Source: Citrobacter rodentium NBRC 105723 = DSM 16636
Lineage (GTDB): Bacteria; Pseudomonadota; Gammaproteobacteria; Enterobacterales; Enterobacteriaceae
Direction of reading: 5' to 3'
Length of the DNA stretch: 64,000 nt
Assembly: GCF_021278985.1 (NCBI RefSeq)
Contig: NZ_CP082833.1
Coordinates: 1,550,001-1,614,000, forward strand
In this document: positions 1-8,158 of the stretch, piece after piece
Layout of the letters: every line of letters starts with the position of its first letter
Position numbering within the stretch: position 1 is the first letter of the stretch
Translations under genes and position numbers: made by a program
Notes under the pieces: model-generated
Databases searched by the model: none
The model's input: only the letters and a program-made list of their open reading frames with translations
Told to the model about the DNA's origin: nothing

Positions 1-19
1 CGGCTAAAAAATAAGTCAA

Positions 20-90
20 TTAGCCGGATGGCGCGAGCGCAATCCGGCCTGCAATGGCCTGTTTAAGCCCGGTAAGCCGGGCTATTTTCA
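20..90. repeat. REP-like palindrome and hairpin
   Basis: A REP-type palindrome (ccggatggcg ... atccggcc) is followed by a GC hairpin (gcccgg-taag-ccgggc, about 69-84) and a short T-rich run on the plus strand. It could terminate a plus-strand gene lying to the left of the window, and it separates that gene from the aldolase gene that ends at 92. Confidence 0.6.
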
Positions 91-91
91 T

Positions 92-982
92 TTAGCGGCC
101 AAATACCTCGTCGATGGTCCGGCACTGTTGTTCATTCAGTTCACCGCCCGCATTGCGCGATACGCCGGTGCAGTAGCCAAACTTCCGCGACACCACCGTT
201 TTGATGGTGGTGACAAAATCCTCGCCGATGGCGTAAATCGCCATATAGACGCCGATCTTCTGCTGAATCTCCTGTAACGCGGCGAGATCGCCCGCCCGGA
301 ACGCCTCACGGGCGCTGACAAACAGCTCCGGCATAACGTTGTTCAGCCCGGAGATAATCCCCGCGCCGCCCGCCAGCAGGTTGGGAATGTAATACTCGTC
401 ATAGCCGGAGAGCACGGCGAAATCGTCACGTACCGCGCGGGTCGCTTGAATCATGCTACGGGTATGCGACTGGCAGTCGACGGTATCTTTAATGCCAGCG
501 AAATTCGGGAATTCGGCGGCGAGAGTGGCGATCAGCTCCGGCGTTAAATCGCAGCCGGTGCGCGCCGGAAAGTTATAGGCGAACCATTTACCGTCAAGCT
601 GTTGCCCCAACCGGCGGAAGTAGCTCAACAGCTGTTTTGCCATCTGGCCGTAATAATAGGGCGGCAGTACCATCACCGCGTCGTAACCGGAGCGATACGC
701 TTCCTGCGCCATCAGCAGCACATCCTGCAAACAGGTGGCGGAGACGTTGGCAACCATCTTCAGCGTGCTCATGGCGCGCGCTTCGCGAATCAACAACAGC
801 CGCTCTTCAACAGAGAAGGAGGCGAACTCCCCGATACTGCCCATCAGTAAAATCACGTCGATCTTCGCCTCGGTCAGGCGTTGAAGATGCTGCTTCAGCC
901 CCGCGAGATCGATCTGTCCGTTATGATCCATCGGCGTAATGGAGGGGCACCAGACGCCAGCAAACTGCGTTTGATCTGTCAC
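92..982 (-). CDS. DapA/NanA-family class I aldolase or synthase (possible 2-keto-3-deoxy sugar acid aldolase)
   Basis: A 296-residue TIM-barrel protein of the dihydrodipicolinate synthase / N-acetylneuraminate lyase superfamily. Visible family marks are GSIGE (48-52) in the place of the usual GTTGE, Tyr136 in AYNFPART, and the Schiff-base lysine Lys165 in GIKDT. The start is GTG at 982, preceded by AAGGAG about 8 nt upstream. It is not the biosynthetic dapA: it stands alone and has the divergent GSIGE loop. A KdgR-like operator lies just upstream, and in E. coli kdgT neighbours yiiM. Both point to cleavage of a 2-keto-3-deoxy sugar acid, as in the YjhH/YagE branch. That substrate is an inference; a sialic-acid-type or other keto-acid aldolase remains possible. 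Confidence 0.8.
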   Translation of the reverse strand: MTDQTQFAGVWCPSITPMDHNGQIDLAGLKQHLQRLTEAKIDVILLMGSIGEFASFSVEERLLLIREARAMSTLKMVANVSATCLQDVLLMAQEAYRSGYDAVMVLPPYYYGQMAKQLLSYFRRLGQQLDGKWFAYNFPARTGCDLTPELIATLAAEFPNFAGIKDTVDCQSHTRSMIQATRAVRDDFAVLSGYDEYYIPNLLAGGAGIISGLNNVMPELFVSAREAFRAGDLAALQEIQQKIGVYMAIYAIGEDFVTTIKTVVSRKFGYCTGVSRNAGGELNEQQCRTIDEVFGR

Positions 983-1000
983 GTTGTCGACTCCTTATTA

Positions 1001-1015
1001 TGAAATGGCGTTTCA
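1001..1015 (-). promoter_or_regulatory. KdgR-like operator (TGAAA-N5-TTTCA)
   Basis: A perfect dyad TGAAATGGCGTTTCA lies 19 bases upstream of the GTG start of the aldolase gene. It fits the IclR-family KdgR operator pattern TGAAA-N5-TTTCA known from hexuronate/KDG genes. Direct evidence is the palindrome and its position; assignment to KdgR is by pattern only. Confidence 0.5.
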
Positions 1016-1134
1016 AAAACACCTTCATTGATAGCATGTATCCTTCGGCATCATGTGAATCGCGCTCTCATTTTGCGCACCTGAAGTAAAATAATTGTGG
1101 TTAAATAAGGCAAATTATCGGGGAGAGGGAACAG

Positions 1135-1806
1135 ATGCGCTATCCAGTAGAGGTATTTACCGGCAGGATTCAGGACTATGCGGGAAACCGTCCCAGCGCG
1201 ATTGCCAAAATTCAGGTCGATGGCGAGCTGATGCTGACGGAGCGCGGTCTGGAAGGCGACCAGCAGGCGGAGAAGAAAATCCACGGCGGGCCGGATCGCG
1301 CGCTGTGCCACTACCCGCGCGAACATTATGCGTACTGGGCGCGTGAATTCCCCGGACTGGCGGATCGGTTCGCGGCGCCCGCTTTTGGCGAAAACCTGTC
1401 GACGGAAGGGCTGACCGAGGAGAATGTCTTTATCGGTGATATCCTGCGCTGGGGCGAGGCGCTGATTCAGGTGACGCAGCCGCGTTCGCCGTGTCATAAG
1501 CTTAACTTCCATTTCGGCATCAGCGATATGGCAAGCCAGATGCAAAACAGCGGTAAAACCGGCTGGTTGTGCAGCGTGATTGCGCCAGGGAAAGTGTCGA
1601 CCGACGCGCCGCTGGAGCTGATTTCACGCGTCAGCGATGTATCGGTACAGGAAGCGATTGCGATAGCCTGGCATATGCCGTTTGATGATGAGCAGTATCA
1701 CCGTTTGCTGTCGGCGGCCGGGTTGTCGAAAAGCTGGACCAGAACGATGCAGAAGCGCCGTCTGAGCGGCAAAATCGAAGATCAGTCGCGGCGTCTGCGC
1801 GGCTGA
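1135..1806 (+). CDS. yiiM: MOSC-domain protein YiiM (N-hydroxylated base reductase)
   Basis: A 223-residue cytoplasmic protein with the MOSC molybdenum-cofactor fold, close to the E. coli YiiM length (224). Cys120 in PRSPCHKL is the expected molybdenum ligand. HGGPDRAL (50-57) and GENLSTEGL (85-93) are family signatures. In E. coli YiiM reduces 6-hydroxylaminopurine and related N-hydroxylated compounds, protecting against base-analogue mutagenesis. The ATG at 1135 has a purine-rich ribosome site (ggggagaggga). It is a single gene, divergent from the aldolase gene and convergent with cpxA across a REP array. Confidence 0.93.
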   Translation: MRYPVEVFTGRIQDYAGNRPSAIAKIQVDGELMLTERGLEGDQQAEKKIHGGPDRALCHYPREHYAYWAREFPGLADRFAAPAFGENLSTEGLTEENVFIGDILRWGEALIQVTQPRSPCHKLNFHFGISDMASQMQNSGKTGWLCSVIAPGKVSTDAPLELISRVSDVSVQEAIAIAWHMPFDDEQYHRLLSAAGLSKSWTRTMQKRRLSGKIEDQSRRLRG

Positions 1807-1835
1807 CGGAGCAGGCAAGGGAGAAATATCACCCG

Positions 1836-2252
1836 GCCGCCATCCGGTGCTATTTGCCTGATGGCGCTGCGCTTATCAGGCCTGTGGGCGGTGCGCTTAA
1901 CGGGGTTGCGGTTGTAGGCCGGATAAGGCGGAACGCCGCCATCCGGCGCTATTTGCCTGATGGCGCTACGCTTATCAGGCCTACGGGCGGTGCGCTTAAT
2001 AGGGTTGCGGTTGTAGGCCGGATAAGGCGGAACGCCGCCATCCGGCGCTAATTTGCCTGATGGCGCTGCGCTTATCAGGCCTACGGATGGCGCGCTTAGC
2101 GGGGCTGCGATTGTAGGCCGGATAAGGCGGAACGCCGCCATCCGGCGCTAATTTACCTGATGGCGCTGTGCTTATCAGGCCTGTGGGCGGTACGCTTAGC
2201 GGGGCTACGGTTGTAGGCCGGATAAGGCGTTTACGCCGCCATCCGGCAACTC
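1836..2252. repeat. Four tandem copies of a ~100-bp REP-pair unit
   Basis: Units beginning near 1851, 1950, 2050 and 2150 repeat with a 99-100 bp period. Each holds a tgatggcgctNcgcttatcagg half and a gtaggccggataaggcg...cgccgccatccggc REP palindrome, i.e. a paired-REP (BIME) array. It fills the 453 bp between the convergent genes yiiM and cpxA. The units differ at scattered bases, so they are not a recent identical amplification. Short repetitive open frames here are not genes. Confidence 0.9.
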
Positions 2253-2259
2253 AGCGTTA

Positions 2260-3633
2260 TTACGAACGCTTATACAGCGGTAACCAGATCACCAGCCGCA
2301 ATCCGCCCAGCGGGCTGTCTTCCGCCTTTACCCAACCACGATGCTGCTGGATGGCGGTTTCGACAATCGCCAGCCCCAGCCCGGTGCCGCCGGATTCGCG
2401 ATCGCGCGCTTCATCCGTTCGGTAAAACGGGCGGAAGATCTGCTCGCGGTCCTCGGGACTCACGCCCGGACCATCGTCATCCACGGTGATGGTAATCCCG
2501 TCTTTATCCACCGCGAAGCCAACTTCTATCTGCGTATGCGAATAGCGCAGCGCGTTGCGGACGATATTTTCCAGCGCGCTTTCCAGCGCGTTCGGGTTGC
2601 CGTACAGCGGCCACGGCCCCGGCGGGAAGTTCACCGTCAGCGATTTGCCCATCTGTTCGGCTTCAAAGGCGGCGTTGTCCAGTACTTCGCCCCACAGCTG
2701 GTTGGCTTTCATCGTTTCGCTGACCAGCGCGTTTTTCTGCTGATTGCGCGACATCACCAACAGGTCGTTGATCATGCTGTCCAGACGCTGCGCTTCGGTT
2801 TCGATACGCTCAAGCTCTTTGCTCTCGCCGCTGCGGCGGCGCAGCAGCGCGGTGCCCAGCTGTAAGCGGGTCAACGGCGTTCTCAGTTCATGCGAGATAT
2901 CCGACAGCAGACGCTGTTGGGTGGTCATCATGCGCTCCAGCGCGGTCACCATCTGGTTAAAACTGGCGCCTGCGGCAAGAAATTCCTGCGGGCCAGCCTC
3001 CAGTTCCGGATGCTGACGCAGGTTGCCCTGGGCCACCTCGTCGGCGGCGTTTTTCAGCTTACGCGCCGGTTTCGCCAGGCTCCAGGCCAGCCACAACAGC
3101 AGCGGGGAGCTGACCAGCATCGTGACGATTAACAACAATAGCGGGCGGTCAAACAGCAGGTTAATAAAATCGGATTGGGAACTGCTGGCCGGTCGAATCA
3201 GGTAAAGCTGGTAATTATCTTCTCCGTCCCTGACGGAGAACGGGCCAACCATTTCTACGCGACCGTACTTTTTCTTCTGCGGATGATCGGCGTTATCCGC
3301 CTGACCAATGAAGTTACGGATGATCTGCATTTCGCTGCGTTCAGCGCCGATCACGCGTCCTTCAGTGGTCACAAGCAATAGCCGCTGTCCAGGCGGCGCC
3401 CACTTGTCAATCGCGCGGAACAGGCGACGCCACCACATTAAATCGTTTGGCGGATCGTTCGCGAGTTCAGCCTCGACGTGTTGCTCTATCATCAACCCCT
3501 GGCGCTGTTCGCTGTCCAGCAGCTCGGTCATTTGACGCGAGTCGAGCTTGGGCAACATCAACACCAGCATCAGCACCAGCGCCAGCGTTAACCAGAAGAT
3601 GGCGAAGATGCGCGCGGTTAAGCTACCTATCAT
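2260..3633 (-). CDS. cpxA: Sensor histidine kinase CpxA
   Basis: A 457-residue inner-membrane sensor kinase of the Cpx envelope-stress system, same length as E. coli. Order: membrane helix (about 8-28), periplasmic sensor domain (about 30-163), second helix (about 164-185), HAMP, then the dimerisation/phosphoacceptor segment with His248 in DISHELRTP. The ATPase domain follows, with N box (ENIVRNALRYS) and G boxes (DDGPGVS, GGTGLGLAI). Its ATG overlaps the stop codon of cpxR by four bases (ATGA), indicating translational coupling in the cpxRA operon. It phosphorylates CpxR on envelope protein misfolding and dephosphorylates it otherwise. Confidence 0.98.
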   Translation of the reverse strand: MIGSLTARIFAIFWLTLALVLMLVLMLPKLDSRQMTELLDSEQRQGLMIEQHVEAELANDPPNDLMWWRRLFRAIDKWAPPGQRLLLVTTEGRVIGAERSEMQIIRNFIGQADNADHPQKKKYGRVEMVGPFSVRDGEDNYQLYLIRPASSSQSDFINLLFDRPLLLLIVTMLVSSPLLLWLAWSLAKPARKLKNAADEVAQGNLRQHPELEAGPQEFLAAGASFNQMVTALERMMTTQQRLLSDISHELRTPLTRLQLGTALLRRRSGESKELERIETEAQRLDSMINDLLVMSRNQQKNALVSETMKANQLWGEVLDNAAFEAEQMGKSLTVNFPPGPWPLYGNPNALESALENIVRNALRYSHTQIEVGFAVDKDGITITVDDDGPGVSPEDREQIFRPFYRTDEARDRESGGTGLGLAIVETAIQQHRGWVKAEDSPLGGLRLVIWLPLYKRS

Positions 3634-4328
3634 GAAGCGGAAACCATCAGATAGCCGCGACCACGCAGAGTTTTAAACCACGGGTGGCCATCTTTGCGCT
3701 CCGGCAGTTTGCGACGCAGGTTCGAGATATGCATATCGATGGCGCGGTCAAAAGGCGTCAGACGTTTGCCCAGCACTTCCTGGCTGAGATGTTCACGCGA
3801 TACCACCTGACCGAGATGCTGCGCCAGCAAATAAAGCAGCGTGAACTCGGTGCCGGTGAGCTCCAGCGTCTGCCCGTCAAAGCTGGCTTCCTGACGCCCC
3901 GGATTGAGGCTGAGCGCGTCCACTTCCAGCGTCGGCGAGCTGTTATCGCTGCTCTGCTGCTGTTCGCTCCAGTGCGAGCGGCGGAGGATCGCGCGGATAC
4001 GCGCCACCAGTTCGCGATCGTTAAACGGCTTCGGTAAATAGTCATCTGCGCCCAGTTCAAGCCCAAGCACGCGATCCAGTTCGCTGCCGCGGGCGGTCAG
4101 CATAATAACGGGGGTCTGGTGTGTCTGGCGAAGCGCTTTCAGGGTATCAATGCCGTTTTTCTTCGGCATCATGACATCAAGCAAAAGTAAATCGATGCTG
4201 TCGTCCAGAAGCTCCAGCGCCTGTTCCCCGTCATGGGCAACCAGCACGTTGAAGCCTTCCATTTCCAGCAGTTCCTTTAAAAGGGATGTCAACTCTCGGT
4301 CATCATCAACTAACAGGATTTTATTCAT
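3630..4328 (-). CDS. cpxR: Response regulator CpxR
   Basis: A 232-residue OmpR/PhoB-type regulator. The receiver domain (1-120) has the acidic pocket (VDDD), phosphoacceptor Asp51 in LLLLDVMMP, and the conserved lysine in LPKPF. The C-terminal winged helix (about 135-230) binds DNA. It is the first gene of cpxRA and is divergent from cpxP; the 147-bp gap holds a perfect CpxR box, so cpxP induction and autoregulation share this region. Full length, no anomalies. Confidence 0.98.
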   Translation of the reverse strand: MNKILLVDDDRELTSLLKELLEMEGFNVLVAHDGEQALELLDDSIDLLLLDVMMPKKNGIDTLKALRQTHQTPVIMLTARGSELDRVLGLELGADDYLPKPFNDRELVARIRAILRRSHWSEQQQSSDNSSPTLEVDALSLNPGRQEASFDGQTLELTGTEFTLLYLLAQHLGQVVSREHLSQEVLGKRLTPFDRAIDMHISNLRRKLPERKDGHPWFKTLRGRGYLMVSAS

Positions 4329-4383
4329 TGTTTACGTACCTCCGAGGCAGAAATTACGACATCAAGCGCCGCTAATCCATGAC

Positions 4384-4398
4384 TTTACGTTGTTTTAC
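4384..4398 (-). promoter_or_regulatory. CpxR box between cpxR and cpxP
   Basis: On the minus strand the site reads GTAAA-acaac-GTAAA, an exact match to the CpxR consensus GTAAA-N5-GTAAA. It lies 78 bp before the cpxP start and 56 bp before the cpxR start, placed to drive cpxP and to autoregulate cpxRA. Confidence 0.85.
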
Positions 4399-4475
4399 AC
4401 CCCCTGACGCATGTTTGCAGCCTGAATCGTAGACTGTCTCTCGTTGAATCGCGACAGAAAAGATTTTGGGAGCAA

Positions 4476-4979
4476 GTGATGCGCAAAGTTACCGCTGCCG
4501 TCATGGCCTCAACGCTGGCATTCAGTTCATTAAGCCATGCTGCTGAAGTCGATACAGGCGATAACTGGCACCCGAGTGAACCTTCGGCGCCGCGCACTGT
4601 ACAAAGCCATATGTTTGACGGCATAAGTTTAACCGAACATCAACGTCAACAGATGCGAGATCTGATGCAACAGGCCCGGCACGAACAGCCTCCTGTTAAT
4701 GTTAGCGAAATGGAGACGATGCATCGTCTTGTCACTGCAGAAAAATTTGATGAAAACGCTGTACGCGCTCAGGCAGAAAAGATGGCGCAGGCACAGGTTG
4801 CCAGACAGGTCGAAATGGCTAAGGTCCGCAACCAGATGTATCACCTGTTAACGCCCGAGCAGCAAGCGGTTTTAAATGAGAAGCATCAACAACGTATGGA
4901 GCAGTTGCGCGACGTGACGCAATGGCACAAAAGTTCATCGTTGAGGTTATTGAGTAGTAGCAACTCACGTTCCCAGTAA
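4476..4979 (+). CDS. cpxP: Periplasmic Cpx inhibitor/chaperone CpxP
   Basis: A 167-residue exported protein with a Sec signal peptide (MRKVTAAVMASTLAF...SHA, cleavage about residue 22). It carries the Spy/CpxP helical hairpin with two LTxxQ-type motifs, LTEHQRQQ and LTPEQQ. CpxP binds misfolded periplasmic proteins, feeds them to DegP and damps CpxA signalling. A CpxR box sits upstream. Its 3'UTR encodes the sRNA CpxQ, so transcription yields both a protein and an RNA arm of the response. Length is normal for the family. Confidence 0.97.
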   Translation: MMRKVTAAVMASTLAFSSLSHAAEVDTGDNWHPSEPSAPRTVQSHMFDGISLTEHQRQQMRDLMQQARHEQPPVNVSEMETMHRLVTAEKFDENAVRAQAEKMAQAQVARQVEMAKVRNQMYHLLTPEQQAVLNEKHQQRMEQLRDVTQWHKSSSLRLLSSSNSRSQ

Positions 4980-4988
4980 CAAACCCTG

Positions 4989-5046
4989 TTTTCCTTGCCA
5001 TAGACACCATCCCTGTCTTCCCCCACATGATGTGGGGGTTTTTTTT
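4989..5046 (+). ncRNA. cpxQ: CpxQ sRNA from the cpxP 3'UTR, with its terminator
   Basis: The 58 nt start at TTTTCCTTGCC just after the cpxP stop codon and end in a strong hairpin (CCCCCACA-tga-TGTGGGGG, 5020-5038) plus eight T. This matches the known CpxQ RNA, which RNase E cuts from cpxP mRNA and which with Hfq represses inner-membrane protein mRNAs. The seed region TTCCTTGCCATAGACACC appears intact. The hairpin is also the cpxP terminator. Confidence 0.9.
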
Positions 5047-5097
5047 GTCCATAAAACGGACCTTACCAGGAAAAGCGCCGACAGGCGGACAGAAAAA

Positions 5098-5556
5098 TTA
5101 ATTGTAAACGGTCCTCAGCGGAGTAAAGCTACAGGCGTCCGCCGATTTATCACAATCATAAAAACGTTCGCTTTTTGATGCCGATTCTGGATACCAGTTT
5201 GTATTCCCATCAATTGAAACAATTAAATTGCTGAGTATGTCCTCTTCTCCTTTACGGCTGTACGTTAAGTCAATTTCCTGACCATTGGCCAGTTCATAGG
5301 TGCAGTTCACTAATACCCCTTCGGTAACGCCTGTTTTTGCAAAATAAAGCGCAGTGACAAAGCGCTTAATATCCTGCTGGCGGTGCGCCTGTGAATTCCA
5401 GCTTCCTTCCCATCCGGAAAGCGTCACGGGAGAAGTATAAATATGGTTCTCATAGCTGATGGATTCCGGCGCCGGGCAGCTCATGCTTTCCGTTGAAGCC
5501 GACGCACAGCCTGAAAGAAGGGCGAGTGTCATCGCAACATATATACCATGTTTCAT
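5098..5556 (-). CDS. Small putative lipoprotein, DUF3757-like
   Basis: A 152-residue protein with a lipoprotein signal: a short hydrophobic stretch ending LLSGC, with the acylated residue expected at Cys17. The mature part has four more cysteines (CPAP, NCTYE, YDCDK, ACSF), enough for two disulfides in the periplasm. The pattern (CPAPESISY...SGWEGSW) resembles DUF3757 proteins, which have no known function; I recognise this from memory only. K-12 has no gene here. The gene and its flank are AT-richer than cpxP and fieF, suggesting acquired DNA. Residue 18 is Ala, which gives no inner-membrane retention signal, so the outer membrane is the likelier location. Confidence 0.7.
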   Translation of the reverse strand: MKHGIYVAMTLALLSGCASASTESMSCPAPESISYENHIYTSPVTLSGWEGSWNSQAHRQQDIKRFVTALYFAKTGVTEGVLVNCTYELANGQEIDLTYSRKGEEDILSNLIVSIDGNTNWYPESASKSERFYDCDKSADACSFTPLRTVYN

Positions 5557-5905
5557 TATTTAGTCCTTTATATTGATTTAAATTATTTATTGCAGTAAAC
5601 CGCTTCTGCGTAAATGAATATAAACATTAAAAAATGGCGGCGCAATAAAGTTTATAAATAAATGACGGCGCAGGCATAGATTTTTAAATTATGAGGGTAA
5701 TCTATTTTAATTTATATTAAATGATATATGTGATGATGGGATAAATTATTTATAATGATATACGTTACGTCTCCTGTGAAAAGTAAATGCATATCATCCA
5801 CTCTCGCCTTAACAGCATTTATTTAACATTTTTTCTTATCCGGCATGATTTTCTGCCCGCTGTCGCTATGAGTTATACTACGGCCAGATAATAGCAGGAG
5901 CGTTT
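5557..5905. other. AT-rich intergenic stretch before fieF
   Basis: 349 bp of notably AT-rich DNA between two genes transcribed away from each other. Near the right end a plausible fieF promoter is visible (gttatact about 5872-5879) with ribosome site AGGAG at 5896-5900. I see no RNA gene or conserved repeat in the AT-rich part, which is probably the edge of the acquired lipoprotein segment. Confidence 0.5.
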
Positions 5906-6808
5906 ATGAATCAAACTTATGGACGGCTGGTCAGCCGGGCGGCTATCGCTGCGACGGTGATGGCGTCGCTGTTACTTTTGATCAAAATTTTTGCGTGGTG
6001 GTACACCGGTTCGGTAAGCATTCTGGCTGCGCTGGTCGACTCGCTGGTGGATATTGCCGCCTCGCTGACCAATCTGCTGGTGGTGCGCTACTCGCTGCAA
6101 CCGGCGGATGATGAGCATACTTTTGGTCACGGGAAGGCGGAGTCACTGGCGGCGCTGGCGCAAAGCATGTTTATTTCCGGCTCGGCGCTGTTTCTGTTTT
6201 TAACCGGCATCCAGCATTTAATCACCCCTACGCCGATGAACGATCCCGGCGTGGGCGTAGTGGTAACGATTATCGCCCTGATATCGACGATTGTGCTGGT
6301 CACGTTTCAGCGCTGGGTGGTAAAACGGACACAAAGCCAGGCGGTGCGGGCGGATATGCTTCATTATCAGTCTGATGTTATGATGAACGGCGCTATTCTG
6401 GTTGCGCTCGGGCTTGCCTGGTACGGCTGGCATCGGGCGGATGCGCTGTTTGCGCTGGGCATCGGCGTCTATATTTTGTATAGCGCGTTGCGCATGGGCT
6501 ATGATGCAGTGCAGTCGTTGCTGGATCGCGCCTTACCCGATGCAGAACGTCAGGAAATCATTGAAATCGTGACCTCATGGCCGGGCGTTAGCGGCGCTCA
6601 CGATCTCAGAACGCGGCAGTCAGGGCCGACCCGCTTTATACAGATTCATTTGGAAATGGAAGATAATCTGCCGCTCGTTCAGGCGCATCTGGTGGCTGAA
6701 CAGGTGGAGCAGGCGATCCTGCGGCGTTTCCCGGGTTCGGATGTGATTATCCATCAGGATCCGTGTTCCGTTGTCCCTAAGGAAGACAAACGGTTTGAGC
6801 TTTCGTAA
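5906..6808 (+). CDS. fieF: Cation-efflux pump FieF (YiiP), CDF family
   Basis: A 300-residue inner-membrane Zn2+/Fe2+ : H+ antiporter of the cation diffusion facilitator family, same length as E. coli YiiP. The transport-site residues are all present: Asp45 and Asp49 in LVDSLVD, His153 and Asp157 in HYQSD. Six membrane helices lie in residues 12-205, followed by the cytoplasmic ferredoxin-like metal-sensing domain with His-rich positions (GAHDLR, IQIHLEM, VIIHQDP). Monocistronic, upstream of pfkA as in E. coli. Confidence 0.97.
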   Translation: MNQTYGRLVSRAAIAATVMASLLLLIKIFAWWYTGSVSILAALVDSLVDIAASLTNLLVVRYSLQPADDEHTFGHGKAESLAALAQSMFISGSALFLFLTGIQHLITPTPMNDPGVGVVVTIIALISTIVLVTFQRWVVKRTQSQAVRADMLHYQSDVMMNGAILVALGLAWYGWHRADALFALGIGVYILYSALRMGYDAVQSLLDRALPDAERQEIIEIVTSWPGVSGAHDLRTRQSGPTRFIQIHLEMEDNLPLVQAHLVAEQVEQAILRRFPGSDVIIHQDPCSVVPKEDKRFELS

Positions 6809-6992
6809 GCGTGAGTAAAAAAGTGAGCCAGACCCGCATTTTGTGTATAAATTACCGCCATTTGGCCTGACCTGAATCAATTCAGCAGGGAGCGATTGTT
6901 ATACTATCTGCATATTCGTTGGATCGTTTCGATGTGCAGAATCGACTTCCGGCAACAGATTTCATTTTGCATTCCACAGTTCAGAGGTAGTC

Positions 6993-7955
6993 ATGATTAA
7001 AAAAATCGGTGTGTTGACAAGCGGCGGTGATGCGCCGGGCATGAACGCAGCAATCCGTGGCGTGGTGCGCGCAGCGCTGACGGAAGGACTGGAAGTCATG
7101 GGAATTTATGATGGCTACCTGGGTCTGTATGAAGACCGTATGGTGCAGCTTGACCGTTACAGCGTGTCCGACATGATCAACCGTGGCGGCACGTTCCTGG
7201 GGTCAGCCCGCTTCCCGGAATTCCGTGATGAAAACATCCGCGCCGTGGCTATCGAAAACCTGAAAAAACGCGGCATTGACGCTCTGGTGGTTATCGGCGG
7301 CGACGGTTCCTATATGGGGGCGAAGCGCCTGACCGAAATGGGTTTCCCGTGCATCGGCCTGCCGGGCACCATCGATAACGACATCAAAGGGACCGACTAT
7401 ACCATCGGTTACTTCACCGCGTTGGGCACCGTTGTGGAAGCAATCGACCGTCTGCGCGACACCTCTTCTTCACACCAGCGTATTTCTATCGTTGAAGTGA
7501 TGGGTCGTTACTGCGGCGATCTGACCCTTGCGGCTGCCATCGCCGGCGGCTGTGAGTTCGTGGTGGTGCCGGAAGTGGAATTCAGCCGTGACGATCTGGT
7601 TGCTGAGATCAAAGCCGGTATCGCGAAGGGTAAAAAACACGCCATCGTCGCCATTACCGAGCACATGTGCGACGTTGATGAGCTGGCGCATTACATCGAG
7701 AAAGAAACCGCCCGTGAAACCCGTGCGACCGTACTGGGCCACATTCAGCGCGGTGGTTCCCCGGTGCCTTACGACCGTATTCTCGCTTCCCGTATGGGCG
7801 CTTACGCGATTGAACTGCTGCTTGAAGGCTTTGGCGGTCGCTGCGTCGGTATTCAGAACGAAAAACTGGTTCACCATGACATTATCGACGCGATTGAAAA
7901 CATGAAGCGTCCGTTCAAAGGTGACTGGCTGGACTGCGCGAAGAAACTGTACTAA
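6993..7955 (+). CDS. pfkA: 6-phosphofructokinase I
   Basis: A 320-residue ATP-dependent phosphofructokinase that makes fructose 1,6-bisphosphate in glycolysis. Visible sites are the ATP loop SGGDAPGMN (10-18), GGDGS (102-106) and the catalytic PGTIDND (124-130), with Asp128 (Asp127 in mature numbering) as base. An allosteric PEP/ADP effector site is expected from the family. The start ATG at 6993 follows TTCAGAGGTAG. An extended -10-like gttatactat sits near 6898-6907. A REP pair follows the gene. Confidence 0.98.
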   Translation: MIKKIGVLTSGGDAPGMNAAIRGVVRAALTEGLEVMGIYDGYLGLYEDRMVQLDRYSVSDMINRGGTFLGSARFPEFRDENIRAVAIENLKKRGIDALVVIGGDGSYMGAKRLTEMGFPCIGLPGTIDNDIKGTDYTIGYFTALGTVVEAIDRLRDTSSSHQRISIVEVMGRYCGDLTLAAAIAGGCEFVVVPEVEFSRDDLVAEIKAGIAKGKKHAIVAITEHMCDVDELAHYIEKETARETRATVLGHIQRGGSPVPYDRILASRMGAYAIELLLEGFGGRCVGIQNEKLVHHDIIDAIENMKRPFKGDWLDCAKKLY

Positions 7956-7963
7956 TTCTTCGC

Positions 7964-8049
7964 TGCGCCTGATGGCGCTACGCTTATCCGGCCTACAAAT
8001 CTTTGCGATCTATAGGCCGGATAAGGCGTCAGCCGCTATCCGGCATAAG
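7964..8049. repeat. REP pair after pfkA
   Basis: Two inverted REP units: tgatggcgctacgcttatccggcc (about 7971-7994) and ggccggataaggcg...ccgctatccggc (about 8014-8045), head to head. They are a typical 3'-end mRNA-stabilising element between pfkA and sbp. Confidence 0.85.
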
Positions 8050-8158
8050 CTCTTCATATATTCCCCCAAGTTATAGCCAATCTTTTTTTATTCTTTAATG
8101 TTTGATTTCCTTTCTGGCACGCTTTGCTCATCACAACACAACAAAAGAGAGTTGGGCG

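Noticed and set aside
1836..2252. Regularly spaced repeats that could suggest a CRISPR array
   Set aside because: The whole 100-bp unit repeats, including the parts that would be spacers, and the units contain REP palindromes. No cas genes are near.
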